Positions 16,719 to 25,329 are shown, counted from the first letter of the stretch. The stretch: DNA of 64,000 nt from RU20A sp042610495 (GCF_042610495.1 NZ_JBHGAP010000004.1:1-64000), one strand, 5' to 3'. Notes: generated by a model from the sequence alone, not told the origin. Program-made: numbers and translations.

Positions 16719-17276
16719 TCAGGCCGCGTCGAGCACTTCCATCACGATATTGCCGTTGGTGTAGACGCAGATGTCGCCGGCGATCTCCATGGCGCGTCGG
16801 GCGATCTCTTCGGCCGACTTGTCCGTGTCCATCAGCGCGCGGGCCGCGGCATAGGCGTAATTGCCGCCCGAACCGATGGCCAGCGTGCCGTGCTCGGGCT
16901 CCAGCACATCGCCATTGCCGGTGATGGCCAGCGTGATCGACTTGTCGGCGACCAGCATCATGGCTTCCAGATTGCGCAGGTACTTGTTGGTGCGCCAGTC
17001 CTTGGCAAGCTCGACGGCAGCGCGCATCAGCTGGTCGGGGTACTGTTCCAGCTTGGCCTCGAGGCGCTCGAGCAGCGTGAAGGCATCGGCCGTCGCCCCG
17101 GCAAAACCGGCGATGACATCGCCCTTGCCGATGCGGCGCACCTTGCGGGCATTGCCCTTCATCACGGTCTGGCCAAGGCTGACCTGGCCGTCGCCGGCCA
17201 TGACCACCTTGCCGCCCTTGCGCACGGTGATGATGGTCGTGGCATGCATGGTTCCGTAGGGATTGTGTTCGCTCAT
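16719..17276 (-). CDS. hslV: Protease subunit HslV (ClpQ)
   Basis: A 185-residue proteasome-beta-like threonine peptidase, partner of HslU. A short propeptide (MSEHNPYGTMHA) precedes the catalytic TTIITVRKGGKVVMAGDGQVS, in which the first Thr becomes the N-terminal nucleophile after processing. FAGATADAFTLLERLE, AMMLVADK and GSGGNYAYAAARAL are family hallmarks. It starts the hslVU unit and diverges from hisB; a perfect 21-bp palindrome lies about 40 bp upstream of its start. Confidence 0.98.
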   Translation of the reverse strand: MSEHNPYGTMHATTIITVRKGGKVVMAGDGQVSLGQTVMKGNARKVRRIGKGDVIAGFAGATADAFTLLERLEAKLEQYPDQLMRAAVELAKDWRTNKYLRNLEAMMLVADKSITLAITGNGDVLEPEHGTLAIGSGGNYAYAAARALMDTDKSAEEIARRAMEIAGDICVYTNGNIVMEVLDAA

Positions 17277-17314
17277 GGTCTTTCCTCGCGGGCCTTGTTG
17301 AGCGACCCGCTCCT

Positions 17315-17335
17315 TTACATGTGCAGCACATGTAA
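17315..17335. promoter_or_regulatory. Perfect palindrome between hslV and hisB
   Basis: TTACATGTG, spacer CAG, CACATGTAA: 9-bp arms with no mismatch, 39 bp upstream of hslV and about 117 bp upstream of hisB. The spacing fits a dimeric regulator. It is not the CIRCE element or another motif I can name. Confidence 0.55.
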
Positions 17336-17452
17336 GCAGGGCTGCAAGGAATGCAATGCAACCGGCCGCGCCACGTCGTCCCGCTCCTCAACCGGCTGGA
17401 TATTTGCTGGTTGCCCTGTTAAGGAGCGGCAGGTTTGACGGAAGGGAAGACG

Positions 17453-18058
17453 ATGTCGGACAGCCAGAAGAGGACGGCGAGCATCGCACGCCGCACAAAC
17501 GAGACCGATGTGGCCGTGTCGATCAATATCGACGGCACCGGCACCTCGACGATCGAGACGGGGGTCGGCTTCTTCGATCACATGCTCGACCAGCTGTCGC
17601 GCCATTCCCTCATCGACATGGAGATCCGTACCAAGGGCGACCTTCATGTGGATGACCATCACACGGTCGAAGACACCGGCATCGCCATCGGACAGGCGCT
17701 TGCAAAGGCGCTTGGCGACCGCAAGGGTATCACGCGCTATGCCTCGCTCGACCTGGCCATGGACGAGACGATGACGAAGGCGGCGGTGGATGTTTCCGGC
17801 CGGCCTTTCCTCGTCTGGAACGTCACCTTCTCCTCGCCCAAGATCGGCACCTTCGACACCGAGCTCGTGCGCGAATTCTTCCAGGCGCTTGCCCAGCATG
17901 CCGGCATCACCCTGCATGTGCAGAACATCTACGGCGCCAACAACCATCATATCGCCGAGACCTGCTTCAAGGCCGTCGCCCGCGTGCTGCGCACCGCGAC
18001 GGAAATCGATCCGCGCCAGGCCGGCCGCGTTCCCTCCACGAAGGGCACGCTCGCCTGA
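17453..18058 (+). CDS. hisB: Imidazoleglycerol-phosphate dehydratase
   Basis: A 201-residue monofunctional IGP dehydratase (sixth step of histidine synthesis). It shows both metal-binding His clusters: FFDHMLDQLSRHS and DDHHTVEDTGIAIG, then YGANNHHIAETCFKA near the C terminus. The ATG at 17453 is preceded by GGAAGGGAAG; an in-frame TTG at 17435 overlaps that ribosome site and is unlikely. It heads the operon hisB-DUF2628-hisH-hisA-hisF-hisE. Confidence 0.98.
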   Translation: MSDSQKRTASIARRTNETDVAVSINIDGTGTSTIETGVGFFDHMLDQLSRHSLIDMEIRTKGDLHVDDHHTVEDTGIAIGQALAKALGDRKGITRYASLDLAMDETMTKAAVDVSGRPFLVWNVTFSSPKIGTFDTELVREFFQALAQHAGITLHVQNIYGANNHHIAETCFKAVARVLRTATEIDPRQAGRVPSTKGTLA

Positions 18059-18072
18059 GCCCAAGGAAGGGC

Positions 18073-18564
18073 ATGATCATGGGCCGCTATCTCGTTCTCA
18101 CCCCGCCCGGCGCTGCCGACCGGAACGAGCACGCCGTCTTCATCAAGGACGGCTTTGCTCCGCTCGCCTTTCTCTTTCCGGCCATCTGGCTGCTCTTCCA
18201 GCGCGCGTGGCTGTTCGGGATCGCCGCAGCGCTTCTGCAGATCGGGCTTTGGGGCATCGCTGCAGCCCTGCAAAGGCCGGAGATCGGCCTGTTCGGCGGG
18301 CTGGCGCTCGGTCTTGTCGTCGCTTTCGAGGGTCGCGCGCTGATGGCCCGCCAGCTCGAGGCGCGTGGCTGGGCCATGCGCGCGGCGTTTACCGATGTGA
18401 CGCGACAGGGCGCGGAAGCGCTGTTCTTCAGCGGCCGGCATCCTGTCGAGGCGGCATCCACCGGGCCTCAGGCAACGGTCGTGCTTCCTGCGTCTTCCGG
18501 CGGCAAGGTTCTGCCGCCCTCCACACCCGGCTTCGGCCTTTTCGGACAATACGGGGAACGCTGA
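18073..18564 (+). CDS. DUF2628 family membrane protein
   Basis: A 163-residue protein of unknown function with the DUF2628 pattern. The N terminus has the family's GFAPLAFLFPAIWLLFQRAW segment, followed by two more hydrophobic stretches (AALLQIGLWGIAAAL; GGLALGLVVAFEG). The RALMARQLEARGWAMRAAFT element comes next, and the tail is polar. It is probably an inner-membrane protein with two or three helices. It sits between hisB (15 bp upstream) and hisH (stop and start overlap as TGATG). That position is conserved in rhizobia, but no role in histidine synthesis is established. Starts at 18073 and 18079 are both possible. Confidence 0.85.
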   Translation: MIMGRYLVLTPPGAADRNEHAVFIKDGFAPLAFLFPAIWLLFQRAWLFGIAAALLQIGLWGIAAALQRPEIGLFGGLALGLVVAFEGRALMARQLEARGWAMRAAFTDVTRQGAEALFFSGRHPVEAASTGPQATVVLPASSGGKVLPPSTPGFGLFGQYGER

Positions 18565-19214
18565 TGCGCGTCGCCATCATTGATTACGGTTCGGGCAACC
18601 TGCGCTCGGCCACCAAGGCCTTCGAACGCGCCGCGCGCGAGGCAGACATTTCCGCGGAGATCGAGCTGACGGACAAGGCGGACCGCGTCGCCTCCGCCGA
18701 CCGGATCGTGCTGCCCGGCGTCGGCGCCTACGCCGATTGCAGGCGTGGGCTCGACGCCGTGCCCGGCATGGTCGAGGCGCTGGGCGCAGTGGTCGAGACG
18801 GCCGGCCGGCCCTTCCTCGGCATCTGCGTCGGCATGCAGCTCATGTCCTCGCGCGGGCTGGAAAAGAACGTCACGACCGGCCTCGGCTGGATCGCCGGCG
18901 ATGTTGTCGAGATGACGCCTTCCGATCCCGCCCTGAAAATCCCGCAGATCGGCTGGAACACGCTGACGCTGGCACAGCCGCATCCGCTGTTTCAGGGTAT
19001 CCCGACCGGGCCGGACGGGCTGCACGCCTATTTCGTGCATTCCTATCACCTCGCCGCAACGCGGCCGCAGGACGTGATCGCGACGGCCGATTATGGCGGT
19101 CCGGTGACGGCCTTCGTCACCAACGGCAACAAGGCCGGCGCACAGTTCCATCCGGAAAAGAGCCAGACGCTCGGCCTCGCCCTCATCTCGAATTTCCTGC
19201 GCTGGAAGCCCTGA
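18564..19214 (+). CDS. hisH: Imidazole glycerol phosphate synthase subunit HisH
   Basis: A 216-residue class I glutamine amidotransferase that supplies ammonia to HisF. The nucleophile elbow GICVGMQLM holds the catalytic Cys, and AQFHPEKSQ holds the His-Glu pair. IIDYGSGNLRSATKAFERAA marks the N terminus. Its ATG overlaps the stop of the DUF2628 gene, indicating translational coupling, and hisA starts 1 bp after its stop. Confidence 0.98.
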   Translation: MRVAIIDYGSGNLRSATKAFERAAREADISAEIELTDKADRVASADRIVLPGVGAYADCRRGLDAVPGMVEALGAVVETAGRPFLGICVGMQLMSSRGLEKNVTTGLGWIAGDVVEMTPSDPALKIPQIGWNTLTLAQPHPLFQGIPTGPDGLHAYFVHSYHLAATRPQDVIATADYGGPVTAFVTNGNKAGAQFHPEKSQTLGLALISNFLRWKP

Positions 19215-19215
19215 C

Positions 19216-19959
19216 ATGATCCTTTTTCCCGCCATCGACCTCAAGGACGGCCAGTGCGTGCGCCTCAAACTCGGCGACATGGATCAGGCGACCGTCTACA
19301 ATACGGATCCCGCCGCGCAGGCGCTCGCCTTCGAGGAACAGGGTTTCGAGTGGCTGCATGTCGTGGATCTGAACGGTGCCTTCGCTGGTGAAAGCGTCAA
19401 CGGCGCAGCCGTCGATGCGATCCTGAAGGCGACAAAGAACCCGGTGCAGCTCGGCGGCGGCATCCGCACGCTCGACCATATCGAAAGCTGGCTTTCCCGC
19501 GGTCTTGCCCGCGTCATTCTCGGCACCGTTGCCGTGCGCCAGCCCGAACTGGTGATCGAGGCGTGCAAGGCCTTTCCCGGCAAAGTCGCCGTCGGCATCG
19601 ACGCCAAGGGCGGCAAGGTCGCCGTCGAGGGCTGGGCGGAAGCCTCCGAACTCGGCGTCATCGAGCTTGCGAAAAAATTCGAGGGCGCAGGGGTCGCGGC
19701 AATCATCTATACCGACATCGACCGCGACGGCATCCTCGCCGGCATCAACTGGGACTCGACGCTCGCACTCGCCGCGGCCGTCTCCATCCCCGTCATCGCC
19801 TCGGGCGGCCTCGCCTCCATGGACGACATCCGCCGCCTGACGGCACCGGACGCGCGCAAGCTGGAAGGCGCCATTTCCGGCCGCGCCCTCTATGACGGGC
19901 GGATTGATCCGTCCGAGGCGCTGAGCCTGATCCGTGCAGCCCGCAAAGGAGACGCCTGA
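19216..19959 (+). CDS. hisA: ProFAR isomerase HisA
   Basis: A 247-residue (beta/alpha)8 isomerase converting ProFAR to PRFAR. The catalytic Asp pair is in FPAIDLKDGQCVRL (start) and IYTDIDRDGILAG (second half). The two phosphate-binding glycine loops LGGGIRT and ASGGLASMDD are intact. Its stop overlaps the hisF start (TGATG). Confidence 0.98.
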   Translation: MILFPAIDLKDGQCVRLKLGDMDQATVYNTDPAAQALAFEEQGFEWLHVVDLNGAFAGESVNGAAVDAILKATKNPVQLGGGIRTLDHIESWLSRGLARVILGTVAVRQPELVIEACKAFPGKVAVGIDAKGGKVAVEGWAEASELGVIELAKKFEGAGVAAIIYTDIDRDGILAGINWDSTLALAAAVSIPVIASGGLASMDDIRRLTAPDARKLEGAISGRALYDGRIDPSEALSLIRAARKGDA

Positions 19960-20735
19960 TGAGCCTCAAGGCACGTGTGATCCCCTGCCTGGACGTGAAG
20001 GACGGCCGGGTGGTGAAGGGGGTCAATTTCGTTGATCTCATCGATGCAGGTGATCCCGTCGAGGCCGCGCGTGCCTATGATGCGGCGGGCGCGGACGAAC
20101 TGTGCTTTCTCGACATCACCGCATCCTCCGACAATCGCGAGACGATCTTCGACGTGGTGGGGCGGACTGCCGAGCAGTGCTTCATGCCGCTGACGGTGGG
20201 CGGGGGTGTGCGGGCCGTAGGCGATATCCGAAAGCTGCTTCTGGCCGGCGCCGACAAGGTTTCGATCAACACAGCTGCGGTCAAGAACCCCGACTTCGTC
20301 GCGGAAGCCGCCGACAAGTTCGGCAACCAGTGCATCGTGGTCGCGATCGACGCCAAGCGGGTGTCGGCGGATGGCGAGGCGGATCGCTGGGAGATCTTCA
20401 CCCATGGCGGGCGCCAGCCTACCGGCATTGATGCGGTCGATTTTGCCCGCAAGGTTGTCGATCTCGGTGCCGGTGAAATCCTTCTGACCTCCATGGACCG
20501 GGACGGCACCAAGATCGGTTACGATATCGGCCTGACGCGAGCCGTTGCCGACGCAATCCGCGCGCCGGTGATCGCATCCGGCGGGGTCGGATCGCTCGAT
20601 CATCTCGTCGCCGGCGTGAAGGATGGGCATGCGACGGGCGTGCTCGCCGCTTCCATCTTTCATTTCGGCACCTACACCATCAGCGAGGCAAAGCGGCACA
20701 TGGCAGCCAGCGGCATCGCCATGCGACTCGACTGA
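19959..20735 (+). CDS. hisF: Imidazole glycerol phosphate synthase subunit HisF
   Basis: A 258-residue cyclase subunit, structurally related to HisA. PCLDVKDGRVVKGVNF, TVGGGVRAVGDI, LLTSMDRDGTKIGYD and ASGGVGSLDHLVAG show the catalytic Asp residues and both phosphate loops. It works with HisH to make IGP and AICAR from PRFAR and glutamine-derived ammonia. Confidence 0.98.
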   Translation: MSLKARVIPCLDVKDGRVVKGVNFVDLIDAGDPVEAARAYDAAGADELCFLDITASSDNRETIFDVVGRTAEQCFMPLTVGGGVRAVGDIRKLLLAGADKVSINTAAVKNPDFVAEAADKFGNQCIVVAIDAKRVSADGEADRWEIFTHGGRQPTGIDAVDFARKVVDLGAGEILLTSMDRDGTKIGYDIGLTRAVADAIRAPVIASGGVGSLDHLVAGVKDGHATGVLAASIFHFGTYTISEAKRHMAASGIAMRLD

Positions 20736-20747
20736 GGAACGACCATC

Positions 20748-21068
20748 ATGACCGGTTTCACGCTCGACCATCTCGAGGCCATCGTTGCCGAACGGGCCAC
20801 CGCTTCGCCGGAGCAATCCTGGACGGCAAAGCTGGTCGCGCAAGGGCAGGGGCGCGCGGCCAAGAAACTGGGCGAGGAGGCGGTGGAAACGGTGATCGCT
20901 GCGATCGGCGGCGACAGGGCCGAAATCGTCAGCGAGAGCGCCGACCTTCTCTATCATCTCATGGTCGTATTGAAAATTTCAGGAATTGCGTTGCAGGATG
21001 TCTATGACGAACTGGAGCGCCGCACCGGCCGTTCCGGCATAGACGAAAAAGCGAGCCGGAAAAGCTGA
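20748..21068 (+). CDS. hisE: Phosphoribosyl-ATP pyrophosphatase HisE
   Basis: A 106-residue stand-alone HisE (MazG-like all-alpha fold), second step of histidine synthesis. The metal-binding residues are in KKLGEEAVETVIAA and SESADLLYHLMV. It is separate from HisI, which is not in the window, and closes the his cluster 12 bp after hisF. coaA begins 5 bp after its stop. Confidence 0.97.
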   Translation: MTGFTLDHLEAIVAERATASPEQSWTAKLVAQGQGRAAKKLGEEAVETVIAAIGGDRAEIVSESADLLYHLMVVLKISGIALQDVYDELERRTGRSGIDEKASRKS

Positions 21069-21073
21069 GACAC

Positions 21074-22063
21074 ATGCTGGCCAAAGATCCCGTTCCGGCT
21101 GACATCCCCGATCGCTACGATAACGGGACCTACTCGCCCTTCCGCTTTTTCTCGGCCGAGGAATGGGCGCGCTTCCGCGCCGATACGCCATTGACGCTGA
21201 CGGAAGACGAGGTGCGGCGGCTGCGCTCGCTGAACGACCCGATCGACCTGGAGGAGGTCCGGCGCATCTATCTGTCGCTGTCGCGTCTGCTGTCGGCCCA
21301 TGTCGTCTCGTCGCAGGGGCTTTTCGAGCAGCGCAAGCGCTTTCTCAACATGCCCAACGAGACGAAGACCCCCTTCGTCATCGGCATTGCCGGCTCGGTC
21401 GCCGTGGGCAAATCGACGACGGCGCGTATTCTCGCCGAGCTTCTGTCGCGCTGGCCGTCCAGCCCGAAGGTCGATCTCGTCACCACCGACGGCTTTCTGT
21501 TCCCCAATGCGGTTCTGCAGAGCCAGAACATGATGGACCGGAAGGGATTTCCGGAGAGCTACGACATCGGCGCGCTGCTGCGCTTCCTCTCCGCCATCAA
21601 GGCCGGGCAGCCGAATGTGCAGGCGCCGACCTATTCGCACCTGACCTACGACGTGCTGCCGGACCAGTTCCGGACGATCGACCGTCCCGATATCCTCATC
21701 TTCGAGGGCATCAACGTCCTACAGTCGCGCAACCTGCCGGAAGACGGCAAGATCGTGCCTATGGTTTCGGACTTCTTCGACTTCTCGATCTATATCGATG
21801 CGGACGAGGCGCTGATCCACAGCTGGTATGTGAAGCGCTTCATGCGCCTGCGCGAGACGGCCTTCCGCAATCCGGAATCCTTCTTCAATCGCTATGCAAC
21901 GATTTCGGAAGAAGCAGCCCTCGCTATCGCCGAGGGGCTTTGGGCCAATATCAACCTGAAGAACCTGCGGCAGAACATTCTGCCGACGCGCCCGCGCGCC
22001 GATCTCATCATCGAGAAGGGACCGAACCACCTGACGGAGACGGTGGCGCTGCGCAAGCTCTGA
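21074..22063 (+). CDS. coaA: Type I pantothenate kinase
   Basis: A 329-residue P-loop kinase catalysing the first step of coenzyme A synthesis. Walker A GSVAVGKSTTAR, the substrate-binding region VTTDGFLFPNAVL, and FPESYDIGALLRFL/SHLTYDV are as in E. coli CoaA. FEGINVLQ follows. The gene is so close to hisE (5 bp) that it is probably read from the his operon. It converges with alkB, 9 bp between stops. Confidence 0.97.
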   Translation: MLAKDPVPADIPDRYDNGTYSPFRFFSAEEWARFRADTPLTLTEDEVRRLRSLNDPIDLEEVRRIYLSLSRLLSAHVVSSQGLFEQRKRFLNMPNETKTPFVIGIAGSVAVGKSTTARILAELLSRWPSSPKVDLVTTDGFLFPNAVLQSQNMMDRKGFPESYDIGALLRFLSAIKAGQPNVQAPTYSHLTYDVLPDQFRTIDRPDILIFEGINVLQSRNLPEDGKIVPMVSDFFDFSIYIDADEALIHSWYVKRFMRLRETAFRNPESFFNRYATISEEAALAIAEGLWANINLKNLRQNILPTRPRADLIIEKGPNHLTETVALRKL

Positions 22064-22072
22064 CGCAGGGTG

Positions 22073-22684
22073 TCAAACCGTGACGCGGCGGAGCGTGAGA
22101 TTGATACGGCCGGTGCTTTTCAGAAGCGTCGATGTGCCCGGGTAGATGCGGTCGACTCCGTGGAAGGCGAGGCGGCTTTCACCACCGAAGACAAGCACAT
22201 CGCCGCTCATGAGCCTGAGGGATACCGTTCGGCCGCCACGCTCAGCGCCGCCGATGCGGAACAGGCAGTCATCACCGAGTGAAACGGAGACAACCGGGCA
22301 TTCGCGGTCCTCTTCGTCCCGGTCCTGATGCAGACCCATCTTCGCGGTTTCGGCGTAAAAATTGATGAGGCAGGCCTCCGGCGCCTTCGGCGCACCGCTC
22401 ACCGCCTCCCAGAGCGTCATGAGAGAGGCGGGAATGGGCGGCCAGGGGTAGCCGTTAGCCGGGTGGAGCGGTTGATAGCGATAGCCGCGCTGTTTGTCAG
22501 TGACCCAGCCCAGCGTTCCGCAATTGGTCATGCGAACAGACATCGGCTTTCCGGTGCGGGGCATTTCCGGAACGTAGAGCGGTGCTTTCGCCACCACGGC
22601 GCGGATTTCCTCGACCAGGGATTCCTGCTGGCCGCGATCGAAATAGCCGGGCAGATGACGCACGCCCTTGGGCAGAACAAGCAT
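22073..22684 (-). CDS. alkB: AlkB-type Fe(II)/2-oxoglutarate DNA dealkylase
   Basis: A 203-residue dioxygenase that oxidatively removes methyl groups from N1-methyladenine and N3-methylcytosine. Substrate-lid residues MTNCGTLGWVTD and YRYQPLHPANGYPWPPIP lead into INFYAETAKMGLHQDRDE, which carries the iron-binding HxD. The distal His lies in RLAFHGVDRI, followed by the 2-oxoglutarate-binding Arg in GRINLTLRRV. arfB lies 133 bp upstream on the same strand, so there may be a separate promoter. Confidence 0.95.
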   Translation of the reverse strand: MLVLPKGVRHLPGYFDRGQQESLVEEIRAVVAKAPLYVPEMPRTGKPMSVRMTNCGTLGWVTDKQRGYRYQPLHPANGYPWPPIPASLMTLWEAVSGAPKAPEACLINFYAETAKMGLHQDRDEEDRECPVVSVSLGDDCLFRIGGAERGGRTVSLRLMSGDVLVFGGESRLAFHGVDRIYPGTSTLLKSTGRINLTLRRVTV

Positions 22685-22817
22685 GAGATCCCCTTTATGA
22701 GCCGGAGTCCGAGTGTCATGACGCGGCTACAAGGGCCGACTTGCCGATGAGACGCGCTGCCGGTTCGCAATAGAACCGGTTTCCTTGCGGAGCATACGTC
22801 GAAGCCTGGCGCCGGGA

Positions 22818-23252
22818 TCAGTCGGCGTCGGACTTGCCCCGCAGACGCTTGATCTCGCCCCGTCCGGCCTTTTCTTTCAGCCGGCGTTCCACCGACCCTC
22901 GGGTGGGACGGGTTTTCTTGCGCGGCGGCGGGGGCGGGGCTGCGGCTTCGAGGAGGAGTTCCTTCAGCCGCTCGCGTGCGTCCTCGCGATTGCGCTCCTG
23001 GCTGCGAAAGCGGCTCGCCTCGATCATCAGCACGCCATCATTGGAAACGCGGCGCCCGCCGAGACGTGTGGCGTTGCGCTTGACGCGGTCGCTCAGGGCA
23101 GGCGACGCGGCGATGTTGAAGAAGAGCTGGACGGCAGTGGAGACCTTGTTGACGTTCTGACCGCCCGGGCCGCCGGCCAGCACGAATTGCTCGGTCAATT
23201 CCCAGCCGGCAAGGACGATGGTCTCGTTGACGTAAAGCGGTTGGCTGGCCAT
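22818..23252 (-). CDS. arfB: Ribosome rescue peptidyl-hydrolase ArfB
   Basis: A 144-residue release-factor-like protein (YaeJ/ICT1 type) that hydrolyses peptidyl-tRNA on stalled ribosomes without a stop codon. The GGQ motif is in LAGGPGGQNVNKVSTAVQL. After a Pro-rich hinge (APPPPPRKKTRPT) the basic tail RRLKEKAGRGEIKRLRGK is the part that enters the empty mRNA channel in this family. The ATG at 23252 follows AAGGAGAGC, deciding the start over an in-frame upstream ATG. Confidence 0.95.
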   Translation of the reverse strand: MASQPLYVNETIVLAGWELTEQFVLAGGPGGQNVNKVSTAVQLFFNIAASPALSDRVKRNATRLGGRRVSNDGVLMIEASRFRSQERNREDARERLKELLLEAAAPPPPPRKKTRPTRGSVERRLKEKAGRGEIKRLRGKSDAD

Positions 23253-23327
23253 TTCTGCTCTCCTTCCCGTTCCTTGCCATGGAACGGATGGCGGAGAAAG
23301 ACCTCTTCTTTCCACCTGCAAAGCCGC

Positions 23328-23360
23328 AAAACCCGGCGCGCTACGGAGCGCACCGGGTTT
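23328..23360 (-). terminator. Terminator of pckA
   Basis: AAACCCGG...CCGGGTTT stem with an inner GCGCT/AGCGC helix, followed on the minus strand by TTTTGC, about 30 bp after the pckA stop. Confidence 0.8.
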
Positions 23361-23371
23361 CACGTGAATCC
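23356..23371. other. parS-like ParB-binding site (13/16)
   Basis: gGTTTCACGTGAAtCc: mismatches to TGTTNCACGTGAAACA at positions 1, 14 and 16; TTCACGTGAA is exact. Intergenic, overlapping the edge of the pckA terminator. Confidence 0.5.
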
Positions 23372-23387
23372 TCCTCCCGAGGATCCT

Positions 23388-24998
23388 TTATTCGGCGGCG
23401 AGCTTCAGGCCCGGAGCCGCATCGCGGACGGAACCGTCCACGTGGCTTTCGAACTTCTCGAAGTTGCGGACGAACATATCGACCAGCTTCTTGGCCTGGG
23501 CGTCGTAGCCCGCCTTGTCAGCCCAGGTGGACCGCGGGTCGAGGATGCTGGTGTCGACGCCGGGAACAGCAACCGGAACGCGGAAGCCGAAGTTGGCATC
23601 CGTGCGGAATTCGGCAGCGGCGAGCGAACCGTCGAGGGCAGCGGTCAGCAGCGCGCGGGTCGCCTTGATCGGCATGCGGCGACCAACGCCATAGGCGCCA
23701 CCAGTCCAGCCGGTGTTGACGAGCCAGCACTTGACGCCGTGCTGGGCGATCAGGGCCTTGAGCAGGTTGCCGTACTCGGCCGGATGGCGCGGCATGAAGG
23801 GCGCACCGAAGCAGGTCGAGAAGGTGGCTTCCGGTTCGGTCACGCCCTTTTCCGTACCGGCGACCTTTGCGGTGTAGCCGGAAAGGAAGTGGTACATGGC
23901 CTGTTCGGCCGTCAGTTCGGCGATCGGCGGCATGACGCCGAATGCGTCGGCCGTCAGCATGATGATCGTCTGCGGGTGACCGGCCGTTCCCGTTTCGCTG
24001 GCGTTCGGAATGAAGTCCAGCGGATAGGCGCAGCGGGTGTTTTCGGTCAGCGAGCCGTCATCGAAATCCGGTACCCGGTTTTCGTCGAGGATGACGTTCT
24101 CCATTACGGTGCCGAAGCGGCGTGTGGTGGAGAAGATTTCCGGTTCGGCTTCAGCCGACAGGCGAATTGCCTTGGCGTAGCAACCGCCTTCGAAGTTGAA
24201 GATGCCGTGTTCGCCCCAGCCGTGCTCGTCATCACCGATGAGCGTGCGCTTCGGATCGGCCGACAGCGTGGTCTTGCCGGTGCCGGAGAGGCCGAAGAAG
24301 ACGGCGCTGTCGCCATCGGGGCCGACATTGGCCGAGCAATGCATGGGCATCACGCCCTTGGCCGGCAGCAAGTAGTTGAGGACGGTGAAGACCGACTTCT
24401 TCATTTCGCCGGCATAGGACGTGCCGCCGATGAGAACCAGGCCATTGACGAGATCGCAGGCGATCACGGTTTCGGTGCGGCACCCGTGGCGGGCGGGATC
24501 AGCCTTGAAGCTCGGCAGATCGATGATCGTGAGCTTCGGCGCGAAGGTTGCGAGCGCGGCGCGTTCCGGGCGGATCAGGAGGTTGCGGATGAAGAGCGAG
24601 TGCCAGGCGAATTCAGTGACGACGCGCGTCGGCAGGGCGTTGTCGGCATCGGCGCCGCCAACGAGATCCTGGACATAGAGGTTCATGCCACGGGCATGGG
24701 CCAGCATGTCATCGCGCAGGACCGCGAAATGCTCGGGCGACATCGGCTTGTTGTTGTCCCACCAGATCTGGTCTTCCGTCTCGGCGGTGCGGACGACGAA
24801 CTTGTCCTTCGGCGAGCGACCGGTGTGCTGGCCGGTCACGGCGCTGAAGGCGCCATGCGCCGTCACCTTGCCTTCGCCGTTGCGGATGGCCTCTTCGTAG
24901 AGCTCCGCAGCCGCAAAGTTGTAGCGGACAGTCGAAAGGTCGCTGAAACCAATGGCCTCGAGTGTGAGAGCCGGGTTGCAGATGCCGATTTCCTCCAT
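23388..24998 (-). CDS. pckA: Phosphoenolpyruvate carboxykinase (ATP)
   Basis: A 536-residue gluconeogenic enzyme making PEP from oxaloacetate and ATP. Kinase-1 loop FFGLSGTGKTTLSADP, metal-binding kinase-2 LIGDDEHGWGEHGIFNFEGGCYAK and substrate motif TAHGAFSAVTGQHTGRSPKDKFVV are intact. RIPDFDDGSL-type and YPLDFIPN segments are normal. It diverges from chvI, as in Sinorhizobium and Agrobacterium. The shared intergenic region holds AT-rich CG-centred boxes suited to a LacI-type regulator. Confidence 0.98.
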   Translation of the reverse strand: MEEIGICNPALTLEAIGFSDLSTVRYNFAAAELYEEAIRNGEGKVTAHGAFSAVTGQHTGRSPKDKFVVRTAETEDQIWWDNNKPMSPEHFAVLRDDMLAHARGMNLYVQDLVGGADADNALPTRVVTEFAWHSLFIRNLLIRPERAALATFAPKLTIIDLPSFKADPARHGCRTETVIACDLVNGLVLIGGTSYAGEMKKSVFTVLNYLLPAKGVMPMHCSANVGPDGDSAVFFGLSGTGKTTLSADPKRTLIGDDEHGWGEHGIFNFEGGCYAKAIRLSAEAEPEIFSTTRRFGTVMENVILDENRVPDFDDGSLTENTRCAYPLDFIPNASETGTAGHPQTIIMLTADAFGVMPPIAELTAEQAMYHFLSGYTAKVAGTEKGVTEPEATFSTCFGAPFMPRHPAEYGNLLKALIAQHGVKCWLVNTGWTGGAYGVGRRMPIKATRALLTAALDGSLAAAEFRTDANFGFRVPVAVPGVDTSILDPRSTWADKAGYDAQAKKLVDMFVRNFEKFESHVDGSVRDAAPGLKLAAE

Positions 24999-25329
24999 GG
25001 TCCCCTGTTCCTTCCGATCGGGTAAACACGTTGAATTTGAACGGGAACATAAAGTGGATTTTTAAATCCGGCAAGCGGGAATTGGCTAAAACGCGAATGA
25101 TATCAGTATATTAATCGATTTAACAAAATAATCGTATTTTTTAAATCGTTTGAGTCAGACGATTCATCGCGACAACCGCAGGACACAGCGAACCGTCGAA
25201 GACCCCTTGCCACAATTTGTTCCACCTTTATCCTCATGTAACGCTTCGCCCGCTGGGGCGTCGTGCGGAGGCCTGACCCTTTCCTGCCCGCGGCGCCGCA
25301 CCGGAACACACTGGATGGAGCCCGATAAG
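24999..25329. promoter_or_regulatory. pckA-chvI divergent regulatory region with three CG-centred boxes
   Basis: A 331-bp gene-free stretch. Three AT-rich elements centred on CG lie in a row: TTAATCGATTTAA (25111-25123), AATAATCGTATTTT (25127-25140) and TTAAATCGTTTGA (25141-25153). A separate inverted repeat GGATTT-TT-AAATCC occurs near 25053-25066, close to the pckA start. CG-centred AT-rich palindromes are typical of LacI-family operators, and PckR (LacI family) controls pckA in Sinorhizobium, so PckR sites are a reasonable inference. The right part presumably holds the chvI promoter. Confidence 0.6.

Noticed and set aside
19969..19984. CACGTG in hisF as a parS site
   Set aside because: Flanking positions do not match the consensus; looks like coding sequence only.
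22760..22783. CCGGTTC-GCAATA-GAACCGG hairpin between arfB and alkB as a terminator
   Set aside because: The T run is on the plus strand while both flanking genes are on the minus strand, so its role is unclear.
22785..25025. A 746-codon open frame antisense to arfB and pckA
   Set aside because: Shadow of two well-supported minus-strand genes; no family features.
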